In this document: piece after piece, positions 9,008-16,365 of the stretch
Numbering within the stretch: position 1 is the first letter of the stretch
How the letters are laid out: each line of letters begins with the position of its first letter
Source: Ralstonia pickettii
GTDB lineage: Bacteria; Pseudomonadota; Gammaproteobacteria; Burkholderiales; Burkholderiaceae
Length of the DNA: 64,000 nucleotides
Assembly (NCBI RefSeq): GCF_030582395.1
Contig: NZ_CP104381.1
Location: 1,240,001-1,304,000 of the forward strand
Direction of reading: 5' to 3'
Notes under the pieces: model-generated
What the model was told of the DNA's origin: nothing
The model's database searches: none
Seen by the model: the letters and a program-made list of their open reading frames with translations, nothing else
Program-made: the position numbers and the translations under genes

Positions 9008-10402
9008 TTAGAATTCGGCGTGGACGCGTGCCCCGACGATCGATACCGGGCCGCGATCCCGGTTGTACGCGGGATGGACGACATACTGGTAGTTCAGTCC
9101 GAGCGTGAGGTGCTTGATGGCTGCCCAGTTGTAGTACAGCTCGGCGATGCGTTCGGTGCCGTAGTTGAGCGCGCCATCACCAATCAATACGCCCATGCCG
9201 CCGGCCGCGAAATATTGGCGTGCCGCGCGCGACAGGCCGTTCACCACCACGGCGGCACCGAACGTGTCGTTCGGGCGCCCCCAACGATTGCCCTTAAGCG
9301 AGAACCCGGCCGACACTGACTGGTTGATATCGGTGAACTCGTATGTTTCCTTGCTGCCGTCGTTCATGCTGGCCCGCGCAAAGACGCCCAGGTCGGAGGT
9401 GATTTCCTGCTCCAGGTTCAAGGCAACGCCGGGGCGCCAGGCGAGGCGCCGCACGAGGCCCGTGTCCGGCGTGTCGCCCGTCTGTTGGGCGAGGCTGACC
9501 GCATCGCCATAGCCACCCATGCGGCCACGTGTTGCAAAGGCAAGCAGCTTGATCTTGCCCGGGCGGCCGAACCAATCGTGGCGCGCTTCAAATTCGCCCA
9601 CCCACTGGTACTGCTTCCACGTGGTGTCGATCGTGACACTGTTGGGTACCACCGAAAGCGCGAAGAGTCCGCCGCGCAGCGACCACCACGATTGCGTCCA
9701 TTCCACCGCCAGACCATGCGTGTAGCCCCAGGCGTCCGCTGCATAGTCGAATGCGCCGGCATCGATCACCGCCCAGTTCAGGAAATCGCCGCGCGGGTCG
9801 TGCGCGTACGTGTTCGTGTCGAATATGTCTACCACCGAGAACTTGCCGACGGTGATGGTGAGGTTGTCCGCCGAGCGGCTGCCGGCAAGCTGGTTGGGGG
9901 CTGACTCTACTGCTTGTTGCTCGCCGCCGAGATTGATGACCTGCCGTAGGAACAAGCGCGGCAGCTTGCGGTAGGGAGCATTGTTGCCGATCTTGTAGGC
10001 CTCTCCGCTTGAAAAGCCGGCCAGACCGACCGTATTGCTAAGTCCAAAACCTTGGTCGATTTCCGGGTTCGCGTACAGCTCGGCACCCTTCCACAGGCGC
10101 AGGCCGAGGTAGAGCGTGACGTCGACCGTCTCCTTGGTGTTGTTGTCAGGCGTGAGGCTATTGGTGCCGCTGTACGGCGAGCGGAACGACGGATGCCATT
10201 GCGTCACGTTGGTGAACTGTCCATGCACGTTCCATCGCTCCGGCTCAGGGATGTCCGCGGCGGGCGTTTCCGCGCCAGCCGCCAGCGCAGCGCTTTGCAG
10301 ACTCAATGCGAGCATGAAGGCGGCCATCGCTTGTTTTGCGGCGCCCATCAGAGAGATTGAGATTGGACGGCGGGGGATCACGTGAAGAGGCAGCGAGGGC
10401 AT
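9008..10402 (-). CDS. OprB-type carbohydrate-selective outer membrane porin
   Basis: A 464-residue outer-membrane beta-barrel of the OprB family, a passive channel for sugars or other small polar solutes. A signal peptide is present (hydrophobic run AFMLALSLQSAALAAGA) and the protein ends in phenylalanine after alternating strand residues (VGARVHAEF), the BAM recognition signature. The stretch GLSNTVGLAGFSSGEAYKIG and the aromatic girdle are typical of OprB. The start is uncertain: the ATG at 10402 gives a long N-region, while an ATG at 10348 (MGAAKQAMAAF) gives a more ordinary signal peptide; neither has a good ribosome site. It is divergent from the LysR gene across a Fur-box-like sequence. 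The substrate is unknown. Confidence 0.85.
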   Translation of the reverse strand: MPSLPLHVIPRRPISISLMGAAKQAMAAFMLALSLQSAALAAGAETPAADIPEPERWNVHGQFTNVTQWHPSFRSPYSGTNSLTPDNNTKETVDVTLYLGLRLWKGAELYANPEIDQGFGLSNTVGLAGFSSGEAYKIGNNAPYRKLPRLFLRQVINLGGEQQAVESAPNQLAGSRSADNLTITVGKFSVVDIFDTNTYAHDPRGDFLNWAVIDAGAFDYAADAWGYTHGLAVEWTQSWWSLRGGLFALSVVPNSVTIDTTWKQYQWVGEFEARHDWFGRPGKIKLLAFATRGRMGGYGDAVSLAQQTGDTPDTGLVRRLAWRPGVALNLEQEITSDLGVFARASMNDGSKETYEFTDINQSVSAGFSLKGNRWGRPNDTFGAAVVVNGLSRAARQYFAAGGMGVLIGDGALNYGTERIAELYYNWAAIKHLTLGLNYQYVVHPAYNRDRGPVSIVGARVHAEF

Positions 10403-10504
10403 GAATTACGACAAAGAGGGCAACCGCTAGAATCCTGGCTGGTGCAGGCGGGATGAGGCAAAAAACCGCGCCATCCTAAGCGCCAGGTCATGACTTGCCG
10501 ATGA

Positions 10505-10524
10505 AAATTGTAACGATTCGCATT
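10505..10524. promoter_or_regulatory. Fur-box-like sequence between porin and LysR genes
   Basis: On the minus strand this reads AATGCGAATCGTTACA, similar to beta-proteobacterial Fur boxes, which often have the form AATGCGAATCATT. About 11 of 16 positions agree with the core of the Fur consensus by eye. It lies 103 bp before the longest porin start and 42 bp before the LysR start, so it could serve either gene. No experimental support; the match is imperfect. Confidence 0.4.
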
Positions 10525-10565
10525 AACCTGTCGCGTTTCCCCAACTCCGCCGAATTATCCGCATC

Positions 10566-11480
10566 ATGAATCTCGCCCGCTTCGATCTCGTCACCCTTGG
10601 CCTCTTCGTGGCGGTGGCTCGGCTGGGCAGCATCTCTGCCGGAGCGCGGCAATCACATTTGGCTGTGGCCGCTGCAAGCAAGCGGATTTCCGATCTGGAA
10701 GCCGCCGTGGGCGCACCGTTGCTGTATCGCCATGCCGCCGGCGTGGAACTGACTGAGGCAGGTCAGGCGTGCTTCCGTCACGCCGTGGGCATCTTGCAGG
10801 ACGTTGAACGTATGGCCGGTGCGCTGTCCGACTTCGCCGCCGGCACGCGCGGGCTGGTGCGCGTGTGGGCCAATACCTCGTCGATCACACAATTCCTGGC
10901 TGACGACCTGGCCGCCTTCATGCTGGCCAATCCGGCGATCCGCATCGCGCTGGAAGAGCAGGACAGCGGCGATATCGTTGCCGCGCTGCGCGAGAACCGG
11001 GCAGACCTTGGGATCTTCGCGGCCGGTACGCCGTGTGAAGGGCTGCAATCGTTCGACTACCGCGAGGACGATCTCGCCATGGTCACGCCCCGCGGGCATC
11101 CGTTGGCCGCGCGCAAGCAGGTTCATTTCGTCGACGCCTTGGACTTCGATTTCGTCAGCCTGCCGCCGGGCACGTCGCTCGCCGCGCAACTGGTCGACGA
11201 GAGCTTGCGTCTGGGCAAGCCGTTGCGCCTGCGCATCCAGGTGCGCAGCTTTGAAGCCGTCTGCCGGATGGTGGCCTCCGGCCTGGGCGTGGGCGTGTTG
11301 CCGCGCATCGCCGCACAAAGCCATGTATCGAGCCTGCCGGGCGCCGGTCTGGCGCTCGTGGCGCTCCAAGACGAATGGGCGCATCGCCGGCTGCTGGTGG
11401 GCGTGCGTGACCCCGATGCGCTGACCAGCTCCGCTCGCCTGTTGATGACGCATCTGCTTGGCAACTCCGCCGTACTCTGA
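10566..11480 (+). CDS. LysR-family transcriptional regulator
   Basis: A 304-residue LysR-type activator or repressor. The N-terminal winged helix-turn-helix spans residues 5-65 (FVAVARLGSISAGARQSHLAVAAASKRISDLEAAVGAPLLYR), and the effector domain follows from about residue 90 with the usual two-lobed periplasmic-binding fold. It is divergent from the OprB porin and 28 bp upstream of a CoA-transferase on the same strand. LysR regulators commonly act on the divergent neighbour, so the porin is the first candidate target, and the CoA-transferase and ABC genes the second. The effector cannot be read from the sequence. The ATG at 10566 starts the conserved N-terminus directly. Confidence 0.92.
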   Translation: MNLARFDLVTLGLFVAVARLGSISAGARQSHLAVAAASKRISDLEAAVGAPLLYRHAAGVELTEAGQACFRHAVGILQDVERMAGALSDFAAGTRGLVRVWANTSSITQFLADDLAAFMLANPAIRIALEEQDSGDIVAALRENRADLGIFAAGTPCEGLQSFDYREDDLAMVTPRGHPLAARKQVHFVDALDFDFVSLPPGTSLAAQLVDESLRLGKPLRLRIQVRSFEAVCRMVASGLGVGVLPRIAAQSHVSSLPGAGLALVALQDEWAHRRLLVGVRDPDALTSSARLLMTHLLGNSAVL

Positions 11481-11508
11481 ATTCAACGCTCTCCCACTCC
11501 ATACGACC

Positions 11509-12717
11509 ATGCCGACACAGGTTTTGCAGGACATCCGCGTGCTCGAACTCGGGCAACTGATTGCCGGGCCGTTTGCAGCGAAGACGCTCGCCGACTTTGG
11601 CGCACAGGTCATCAAGATCGAGCCGCCGGGGCAGGGCGACCCGCTGCGCAAATGGCGGATGCTGCACGAGGGCACATCAGTCTGGTGGGAGGCGCAGTCG
11701 CGCAACAAACAGTCGGTCTGTGTCGACCTGCGGGTGCCGCAAGGGCAGGAAGTCGTACGCAAGCTGGCGGCCGAAGCCGATGTCCTGATCGAAAACTTCC
11801 GGCCCGGCACGATGGAAAAGTGGGGGCTCTCGTACGAGGCGCTTTCGGCGGTGAATCCGAAGCTCATCATGTTGCGCGTGTCAGGCTATGGCCAGACGGG
11901 GCCCAAACGCGATGAGCCCGGCTTTGCGGCCATTGCCGAAGCCATGGCCGGCCTGCGCTATTTGACCGGTGAGCCGGGGCGCCCGCCTGCCCGGGCCGGG
12001 CTGTCGCTCGGCGACACCATCGCCGGTTTGCATGGCGCGTTGGGCGTGCTACTGGCGCTGTACGAACGCGATGCGCGCGGCGGCAAGGGGCAGGTGATCG
12101 ACGTGGCGTTGTATGAATCCGTGTTCAACCTGACGGAGAGCCTGCTGCCAGAGTATTCGGTGTTCGGCGCAATCCGCCAGCCGGCGGGCGGGGCGCTGCC
12201 GGGCATCGCACCGTCGAATGCCTACCGCTGCGCCGGTGGCGAATACGTTCTGATTGCCGCCAACGGCGACAACATCTTCCGCCGCCTGATGCAACACATG
12301 GGCCGGCAAGATCTGGCGGACGATCCTGGCCTGGCCCGCAACGACGGCCGCGCGGCACGGGCAGAGGAAATCGACGCAGCTATCAATGCCTGGACGAGCA
12401 CGCTACCCATCGCTGATGTTCTGACCGCGCTGCATGCGGCCGAAGTGCCCAGCGGCCCGATCTACACCATCGCCGACATCGCCGCCGACCCGCACTACCG
12501 CGCGCGCGGCGTGATCGAAACCGTGCGCGCGCAGTCGGGCATCGAGGTCGAGATGCCGGGCGTGGTGCCCAAGCTTTCCGCCACACCCGGCGCCGTGCAG
12601 GCGAGCGCGCCGCGCCTTGGCCAGCACACGCGGGACGTTCTGCGCGGCCACGGCCTGACCGATGCGCAGATCGACGCGCTGGTTTCGCAAGGCATCGTGG
12701 CCGAAGCCAAGCGCTAA
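11509..12717 (+). CDS. CaiB/BaiF family (family III) CoA-transferase
   Basis: A 402-residue protein of the formyl-CoA transferase, carnitine CoA-transferase and racemase superfamily. Conserved blocks are visible: the start region LQDIRVLELGQLIAGPFAAKTLADFGAQVIKIEPP, then RNKQSVCVDLR, LIENFRPGTMEKWGLSYE and RVSGYGQTGPKRDEPGF, and a C-terminal small domain. The ATG at 11509 begins just before the first block; an earlier GTG in frame overlaps the LysR gene. At the position where many members carry a catalytic aspartate (PG-x-D) this protein reads PGFAAIAEAM. The gene lies between a LysR regulator and an ABC importer, suggesting activation of an imported carboxylate, but substrate and even transferase activity are unproven. 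Confidence 0.88.
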   Translation: MPTQVLQDIRVLELGQLIAGPFAAKTLADFGAQVIKIEPPGQGDPLRKWRMLHEGTSVWWEAQSRNKQSVCVDLRVPQGQEVVRKLAAEADVLIENFRPGTMEKWGLSYEALSAVNPKLIMLRVSGYGQTGPKRDEPGFAAIAEAMAGLRYLTGEPGRPPARAGLSLGDTIAGLHGALGVLLALYERDARGGKGQVIDVALYESVFNLTESLLPEYSVFGAIRQPAGGALPGIAPSNAYRCAGGEYVLIAANGDNIFRRLMQHMGRQDLADDPGLARNDGRAARAEEIDAAINAWTSTLPIADVLTALHAAEVPSGPIYTIADIAADPHYRARGVIETVRAQSGIEVEMPGVVPKLSATPGAVQASAPRLGQHTRDVLRGHGLTDAQIDALVSQGIVAEAKR

Positions 12718-12806
12718 AGAGCTAGGACGATCCCGCATGTCGTGTTGGAAATCGTTGCGGTAATATCGCCGCCAAGGCAGTGAAAGCCAAAGAACAGGAG
12801 ACAGGC

Positions 12807-13856
12807 ATGGGGACACGAGTCATGGGGCGCTGGGCAAAATGGATAGGCGCAGCACTGTGCGCGACGAGCCTGCTGACTGCCAGCCCCGCTGTTCTGGCGC
12901 AGGGCAAACCTGAAAAGAGCAAGGTCACCATCGCGGTGGGAGGCAAGGCCCTGTTCTATTACCTGCCGCTGACAATTGCCGAGCGCCTGGGCTACTTCAA
13001 GGACGAAGGCCTGGACGTTGAAATCGTCGACTTTGCCGGCGGCGCAAAAGCGCTGCAGGCCGTGGTCGGCGGCAGCGCCGACGTGGTGAGCGGCGCGTAC
13101 GAGCACACCCTGGTGCTGCAGGCCAAGGGCCAGATGTACCAGGAGTTCTTGCTCCAAGGGCGTGCCCCGCAAATTGTGCTGGCGGTCAACAACAAGACGA
13201 TGCCCAACTACAAGTCGATCGCCGATTTGAAAGGCAAGAAGATCGGCGTGACGGCTCCCGGTTCGTCGACCAACATCATGGTCAACTACGTTTTGGCGCG
13301 CGCCGGCATCAAGCCGAACGAAGTGTCGATCATTGGCGTGGGCCCGAGCAGCGGAGCGATTGCCGCCGTGCGTGCTGGTCAGATCGACGCCCTGGCGAAC
13401 CTGGATCCCGTGATGTCGATGTTGACGCAGAAGAATGAAGTCCGCGTGGTATCGGACACTCGCACGCTGGCCGATACGAAGGCAGTATTTGGCGGCAACA
13501 TGCCGGCCGGCTGCCTGTATGCCTCCACCGCGTTCATCCAGAAGAATCCGAACACGACGCAGGCCATGACCAACGCCATGGTGCGCGCGCTCAAGTGGTT
13601 GCAGAAGGCGGGCCCCTCCGACATCGTCAAGACGGTGCCGGAAGCCTATCTGTTGGGCGATCGTGCGCTGTATCTGGCGGCGTGGGAAAAGGTGCGGGAG
13701 GCCATCTCTCCGGATGGGACGATGCCGGCCGACGGCCCTGCCACGGCATTGCGCACGCTGTCGGAATTTGATGCGGAAGTGAAGGGCAAGCAGATCAAGC
13801 TCGACCAGACCTTCACCAATGCCTTCGTGCAGAAGGCCAACGCCAAGTACAAGTAG
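12807..13856 (+). CDS. ABC transporter substrate-binding protein (NMT1/SsuA/TauA type)
   Basis: A 349-residue periplasmic binding protein of the nitrate/sulfonate/taurine/thiamine-precursor class. A clear signal peptide ends at about residue 33 (LLTASPAVLAQG). The mature part begins VTIAVGGKALFYYLPLTIAERLGYFKDEGLDVEIVDFAGG, the family signature, and continues with KKIGVTAPGSSTNIMVNYVLARAG. The ATG at 12807 has AGGAG 8 nt upstream; a GTG nine codons earlier is less likely. The ATPase and permease genes follow on the same strand with 64 and 23 bp gaps, so this is one importer operon. The ligand is not known; the family takes sulfonates, pyrimidine precursors and aromatic acids among others. Confidence 0.92.
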   Translation: MGTRVMGRWAKWIGAALCATSLLTASPAVLAQGKPEKSKVTIAVGGKALFYYLPLTIAERLGYFKDEGLDVEIVDFAGGAKALQAVVGGSADVVSGAYEHTLVLQAKGQMYQEFLLQGRAPQIVLAVNNKTMPNYKSIADLKGKKIGVTAPGSSTNIMVNYVLARAGIKPNEVSIIGVGPSSGAIAAVRAGQIDALANLDPVMSMLTQKNEVRVVSDTRTLADTKAVFGGNMPAGCLYASTAFIQKNPNTTQAMTNAMVRALKWLQKAGPSDIVKTVPEAYLLGDRALYLAAWEKVREAISPDGTMPADGPATALRTLSEFDAEVKGKQIKLDQTFTNAFVQKANAKYK

Positions 13857-13920
13857 TTTCCACAGGCTTTCAGCAACGCGCCCGGTTCCGCCCGGGCGCA
13901 TTGCTTTTGGACCGCAGACC

Positions 13921-14733
13921 ATGCCACATCCCGCGCTTTCGTTCGATCAGATCACCTGCACGTTCATCTCGCCCGATACGCCGGGCCAGCGCTACACCGC
14001 TGTGCAAAACACCTCGCTGGAAGTACAGGCCGGCGAGTTCGTTTCCGTGGTGGGCCCGACCGGCTGCGGCAAATCTACGTTGCTGAATCTGGCGGCGGGC
14101 CTGCTGCAGCCGTCTTCCGGGCAGGTGCGGGTGTTTGGCGAGCCGCTGCTCGGCATCAATCGTCGGGCCGGCTACATGTTCCAGGCCGAGGCCCTTATGC
14201 CGTGGCGTAGCGCGCTCGACAACGTGATGGCCGGGCTGGAGTTTCGAGGCATGCCCGACAAGGAGGCGCGTGACCTTGCCATGTCGTGGCTCGCGCGCGT
14301 CGGGCTGGCGGGCTTTGAAGACCGCTATCCGCATCAGCTTTCCGGCGGCATGCGCAAACGGGTGAGCCTGGCGCAAACGCTGGTGCTCGACCCAGACATC
14401 ATCCTCATGGACGAGCCGTTCTCAGCGCTCGACATCCAGACGCGCCAGCTGATGGAGAACGAGGTGCTCGATCTCTGGGCCGCAAAGCGTAAGGCGGTGC
14501 TGTTCATCACCCACGATCTGGACGAAGCCATTGCCATGAGCGACCGCGTGGTCGTTCTGGCCGCCGGCCCCGGCACTCACCCGATCGGCGAATTCAAGAT
14601 CGACCTGCCGCGCCCGCGCGACGTGGCCGAGATTCGTGATCAGGCCGGCTTTGTCGACCTCCATTCGCGCATTTGGGATGTACTGCGTGAAGAAGTGCTC
14701 AAGGGCTATGCGCAGCACCGGCGCGTGGCTTGA
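13921..14733 (+). CDS. ABC transporter ATP-binding protein (SsuB/TauB type)
   Basis: A 270-residue ATPase subunit that powers the importer encoded by its neighbours. Motifs in order are Walker A GPTGCGKSTLLN, Q-loop MFQAEALMPW, signature LSGGMRKRVSLAQTL, Walker B IILMDEPFSALD and the H-loop VLFITHDLDEAI. This pattern, with the MPW after the Q-loop, fits the nitrate/sulfonate/taurine ATPases. The ATG at 13921 is chosen because the conserved domain starts at about residue 5; an upstream in-frame start would overlap the binding-protein gene. Confidence 0.93.
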   Translation: MPHPALSFDQITCTFISPDTPGQRYTAVQNTSLEVQAGEFVSVVGPTGCGKSTLLNLAAGLLQPSSGQVRVFGEPLLGINRRAGYMFQAEALMPWRSALDNVMAGLEFRGMPDKEARDLAMSWLARVGLAGFEDRYPHQLSGGMRKRVSLAQTLVLDPDIILMDEPFSALDIQTRQLMENEVLDLWAAKRKAVLFITHDLDEAIAMSDRVVVLAAGPGTHPIGEFKIDLPRPRDVAEIRDQAGFVDLHSRIWDVLREEVLKGYAQHRRVA

Positions 14734-14756
14734 CCTGAATCTGATCGATTGCATCC

Positions 14757-15548
14757 ATGGCTAACCGTCCGCTTTCTCCATTCGCGCTGCGCACCTGGCA
14801 GCTTGGCCTGCTGGTCGTCACGTTGGGCGTGTGGCACTTCGCCACGCGCTCGCAGGAAGTTGCGTTCTTCTTCGGAGAACCGCTCATCGTTGCCCAGCGC
14901 ATCTGGGCATGGTTCGTCACTGAGGGCGATATCTACCAACACCTTGCCGTGACGCTGGCCGAGACCGTGCTGGCATTTGCCATCGGCACGGCCACCGGCC
15001 TGGGCGCAGGCCTGTGGCTGGCGCTGAGCCCGGCGGCCTCGGCGGTGCTTGACCCGTACATCAAGGCGGCCAACTCGATGCCGCGCGTGATCCTGGCGCC
15101 GATCTTCGGCGTGTGGTTCGGGTTGGGAATCTGGTCAAAGGTCGCCCTGGCGGTGACGCTGGTGTTCTTCATCGTCTTCTTCAACGTCTACCAGGGCGTG
15201 AAGGAGGTGAGTCCGGTCGTGCTGGCCAATGCGCGCATGCTGGGCGCATCGCAGCGACAATTGCTGCGGTTTGTCTACCTGCCGAGCGCGACGAGCTGGG
15301 TGTTCTCATCGCTGCACACGTCGGTGGGCCTGGCGTTCGTGGGGGCGGTGGTGGGCGAATACCTCGGCTCAGCGCGCGGTGTCGGTTACTTGATCCTCCA
15401 GGCCGAAGGGACGTTCGACATCAACACTGTCTTTGCGGGCATCGTCGTGCTGACGGTATTTGCGCTCGTGCTGGACCGGCTCGTCGGCTTGATGGAAAAA
15501 CGCCTGATGCGCTGGCAACCGAAGAGCGGCGAGACCGAAAAGCTCTGA
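14757..15548 (+). CDS. ABC transporter permease (SsuC/TauC type)
   Basis: A 263-residue inner-membrane permease with about six hydrophobic segments. The EAA loop that contacts the ATPase is seen in the form NARMLGASQRQLLRFVYLPSATSWVFSSL, and the BPD_transp_1 region follows (AFVGAVVGEYLGSARGVGYLI). It is the last gene of the three-gene importer. After its stop an inverted repeat (ACCCTGC 15581-15587 with GCAGGGT 15593-15599) could end the transcript, although no T-run follows. Confidence 0.93.
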   Translation: MANRPLSPFALRTWQLGLLVVTLGVWHFATRSQEVAFFFGEPLIVAQRIWAWFVTEGDIYQHLAVTLAETVLAFAIGTATGLGAGLWLALSPAASAVLDPYIKAANSMPRVILAPIFGVWFGLGIWSKVALAVTLVFFIVFFNVYQGVKEVSPVVLANARMLGASQRQLLRFVYLPSATSWVFSSLHTSVGLAFVGAVVGEYLGSARGVGYLILQAEGTFDINTVFAGIVVLTVFALVLDRLVGLMEKRLMRWQPKSGETEKL

Positions 15549-15607
15549 GCGGGCGAGCCGACAATGCGAACGTCACATCGACCCTGCCCAGAGCAGGGTC
15601 ATGCAAC

Positions 15608-15622
15608 TAGACGGTCGGTCTA
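15608..15622. promoter_or_regulatory. NemR-type operator before the TetR gene
   Basis: A palindrome, TAGAC-N5-GTCTA (TAGACGGTCGGTCTA), lies directly before a TACAAT -10 element at 15624-15629. A repressor bound here would block RNA polymerase. As I recall it, the E. coli NemR site is a TAGACC-type palindrome, so this fits autoregulation by the gene that follows. Confidence 0.6.
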
Positions 15623-15639
15623 CTACAATGGAACCCATC

Positions 15640-16269
15640 ATGAGCAAGCACCCCGAACCCGTCACCGCTGAAGGCGCTGAAGCCCGGCACGACACCCGCG
15701 ATCGCATCCTGGAAGCCGGTGCCGAGTTGATCCTCGGGCGCGGTTTTTCGGCCGTGGGGTTGGCGGAAATCCTGGGCCGTGCGCAGGTGCCTAAGGGCTC
15801 GTTCTATTACTACTTTGGGTCCAAGGAAGACTTTGGCGTTGCCATGCTGGAGCGCTATTTCCAGGACTACGATGCGGGCGTTGTCAGCCTCTTCAACGAC
15901 TCGCGCCTCACCGCCCGCGAGCGGCTGCTGCGCTACTTCACGGCCTGGATCGATCTGCATGAGCGCAGCGCGTGCGAAGTCACGTGCCTCGCCGTCAAGC
16001 TTTCGGGTGAGGTGTCGGACTTGTCGGAACCAATGCGCAAGGTCTTGTCGACTGGGATGACGCGCATGGTCGAGCGCATCGCCACCGCAATCGAGGCCGG
16101 TGTCGCCGACGGCTCGTTGGCGCCTGTGCAGGACGCGCGCCAACTCGCCGAGGGTCTGTACGCCATGTGGATGGGAGGTGCGCTGCTGGCCAAGGCGCAC
16201 CGCACCGTCGCTCCGTTCAAGAGTTGTGTGGCGCAAACGGAAATCCTGCTGGCCACGCGCAAACATTGA
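15640..16269 (+). CDS. nemR: NemR-like TetR-family redox/electrophile-sensing repressor
   Basis: A 209-residue TetR-family repressor. The helix-turn-helix covers residues 20-65 (HDTRDRILEAGAELILGRGF ... VPKGSFYYYFGSKEDFGVAMLERYF), closely like E. coli NemR as recalled (VPKGSFYHYF, FGVAMLER). The segment TCLAVKLSGEVSDLSEPM aligns with GCLTVKLSAEVCDLSEDM of E. coli, so Cys116 corresponds to the redox-active Cys106. The AK in GGALLAKAHRT aligns with Lys175, the partner of the sulfenamide switch. A nearby Cys112 is extra. Its neighbour nemA and the palindromes before both genes support the role. ATG codons at 15628 and 15640 are both possible; 15640 is preferred because 15628 overlaps the -10 element. 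Confidence 0.82.
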   Translation: MSKHPEPVTAEGAEARHDTRDRILEAGAELILGRGFSAVGLAEILGRAQVPKGSFYYYFGSKEDFGVAMLERYFQDYDAGVVSLFNDSRLTARERLLRYFTAWIDLHERSACEVTCLAVKLSGEVSDLSEPMRKVLSTGMTRMVERIATAIEAGVADGSLAPVQDARQLAEGLYAMWMGGALLAKAHRTVAPFKSCVAQTEILLATRKH

Positions 16270-16326
16270 TTCCGGTGCAAACCATTGCCAGCGAGGCACG
16301 TTCCTCGCTTTTTCTTTGATTCCGGT

Positions 16327-16348
16327 ACTAGATGACCGGTCGAATAGT
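16327..16348. promoter_or_regulatory. Second palindrome, upstream of nemA
   Basis: A symmetric site, ACTA-N3-GACCGGTC-N3-TAGT, centred between 16337 and 16338, lies 18 bp before the nemA start and just ahead of its AGGAG ribosome site (16356-16360). It shares ACTAGA with the operator before the nemR-like gene. It is likely the operator that lets the repressor control nemA. Confidence 0.5.
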
Positions 16349-16365
16349 GTCCTTCAGGAGCTGAT

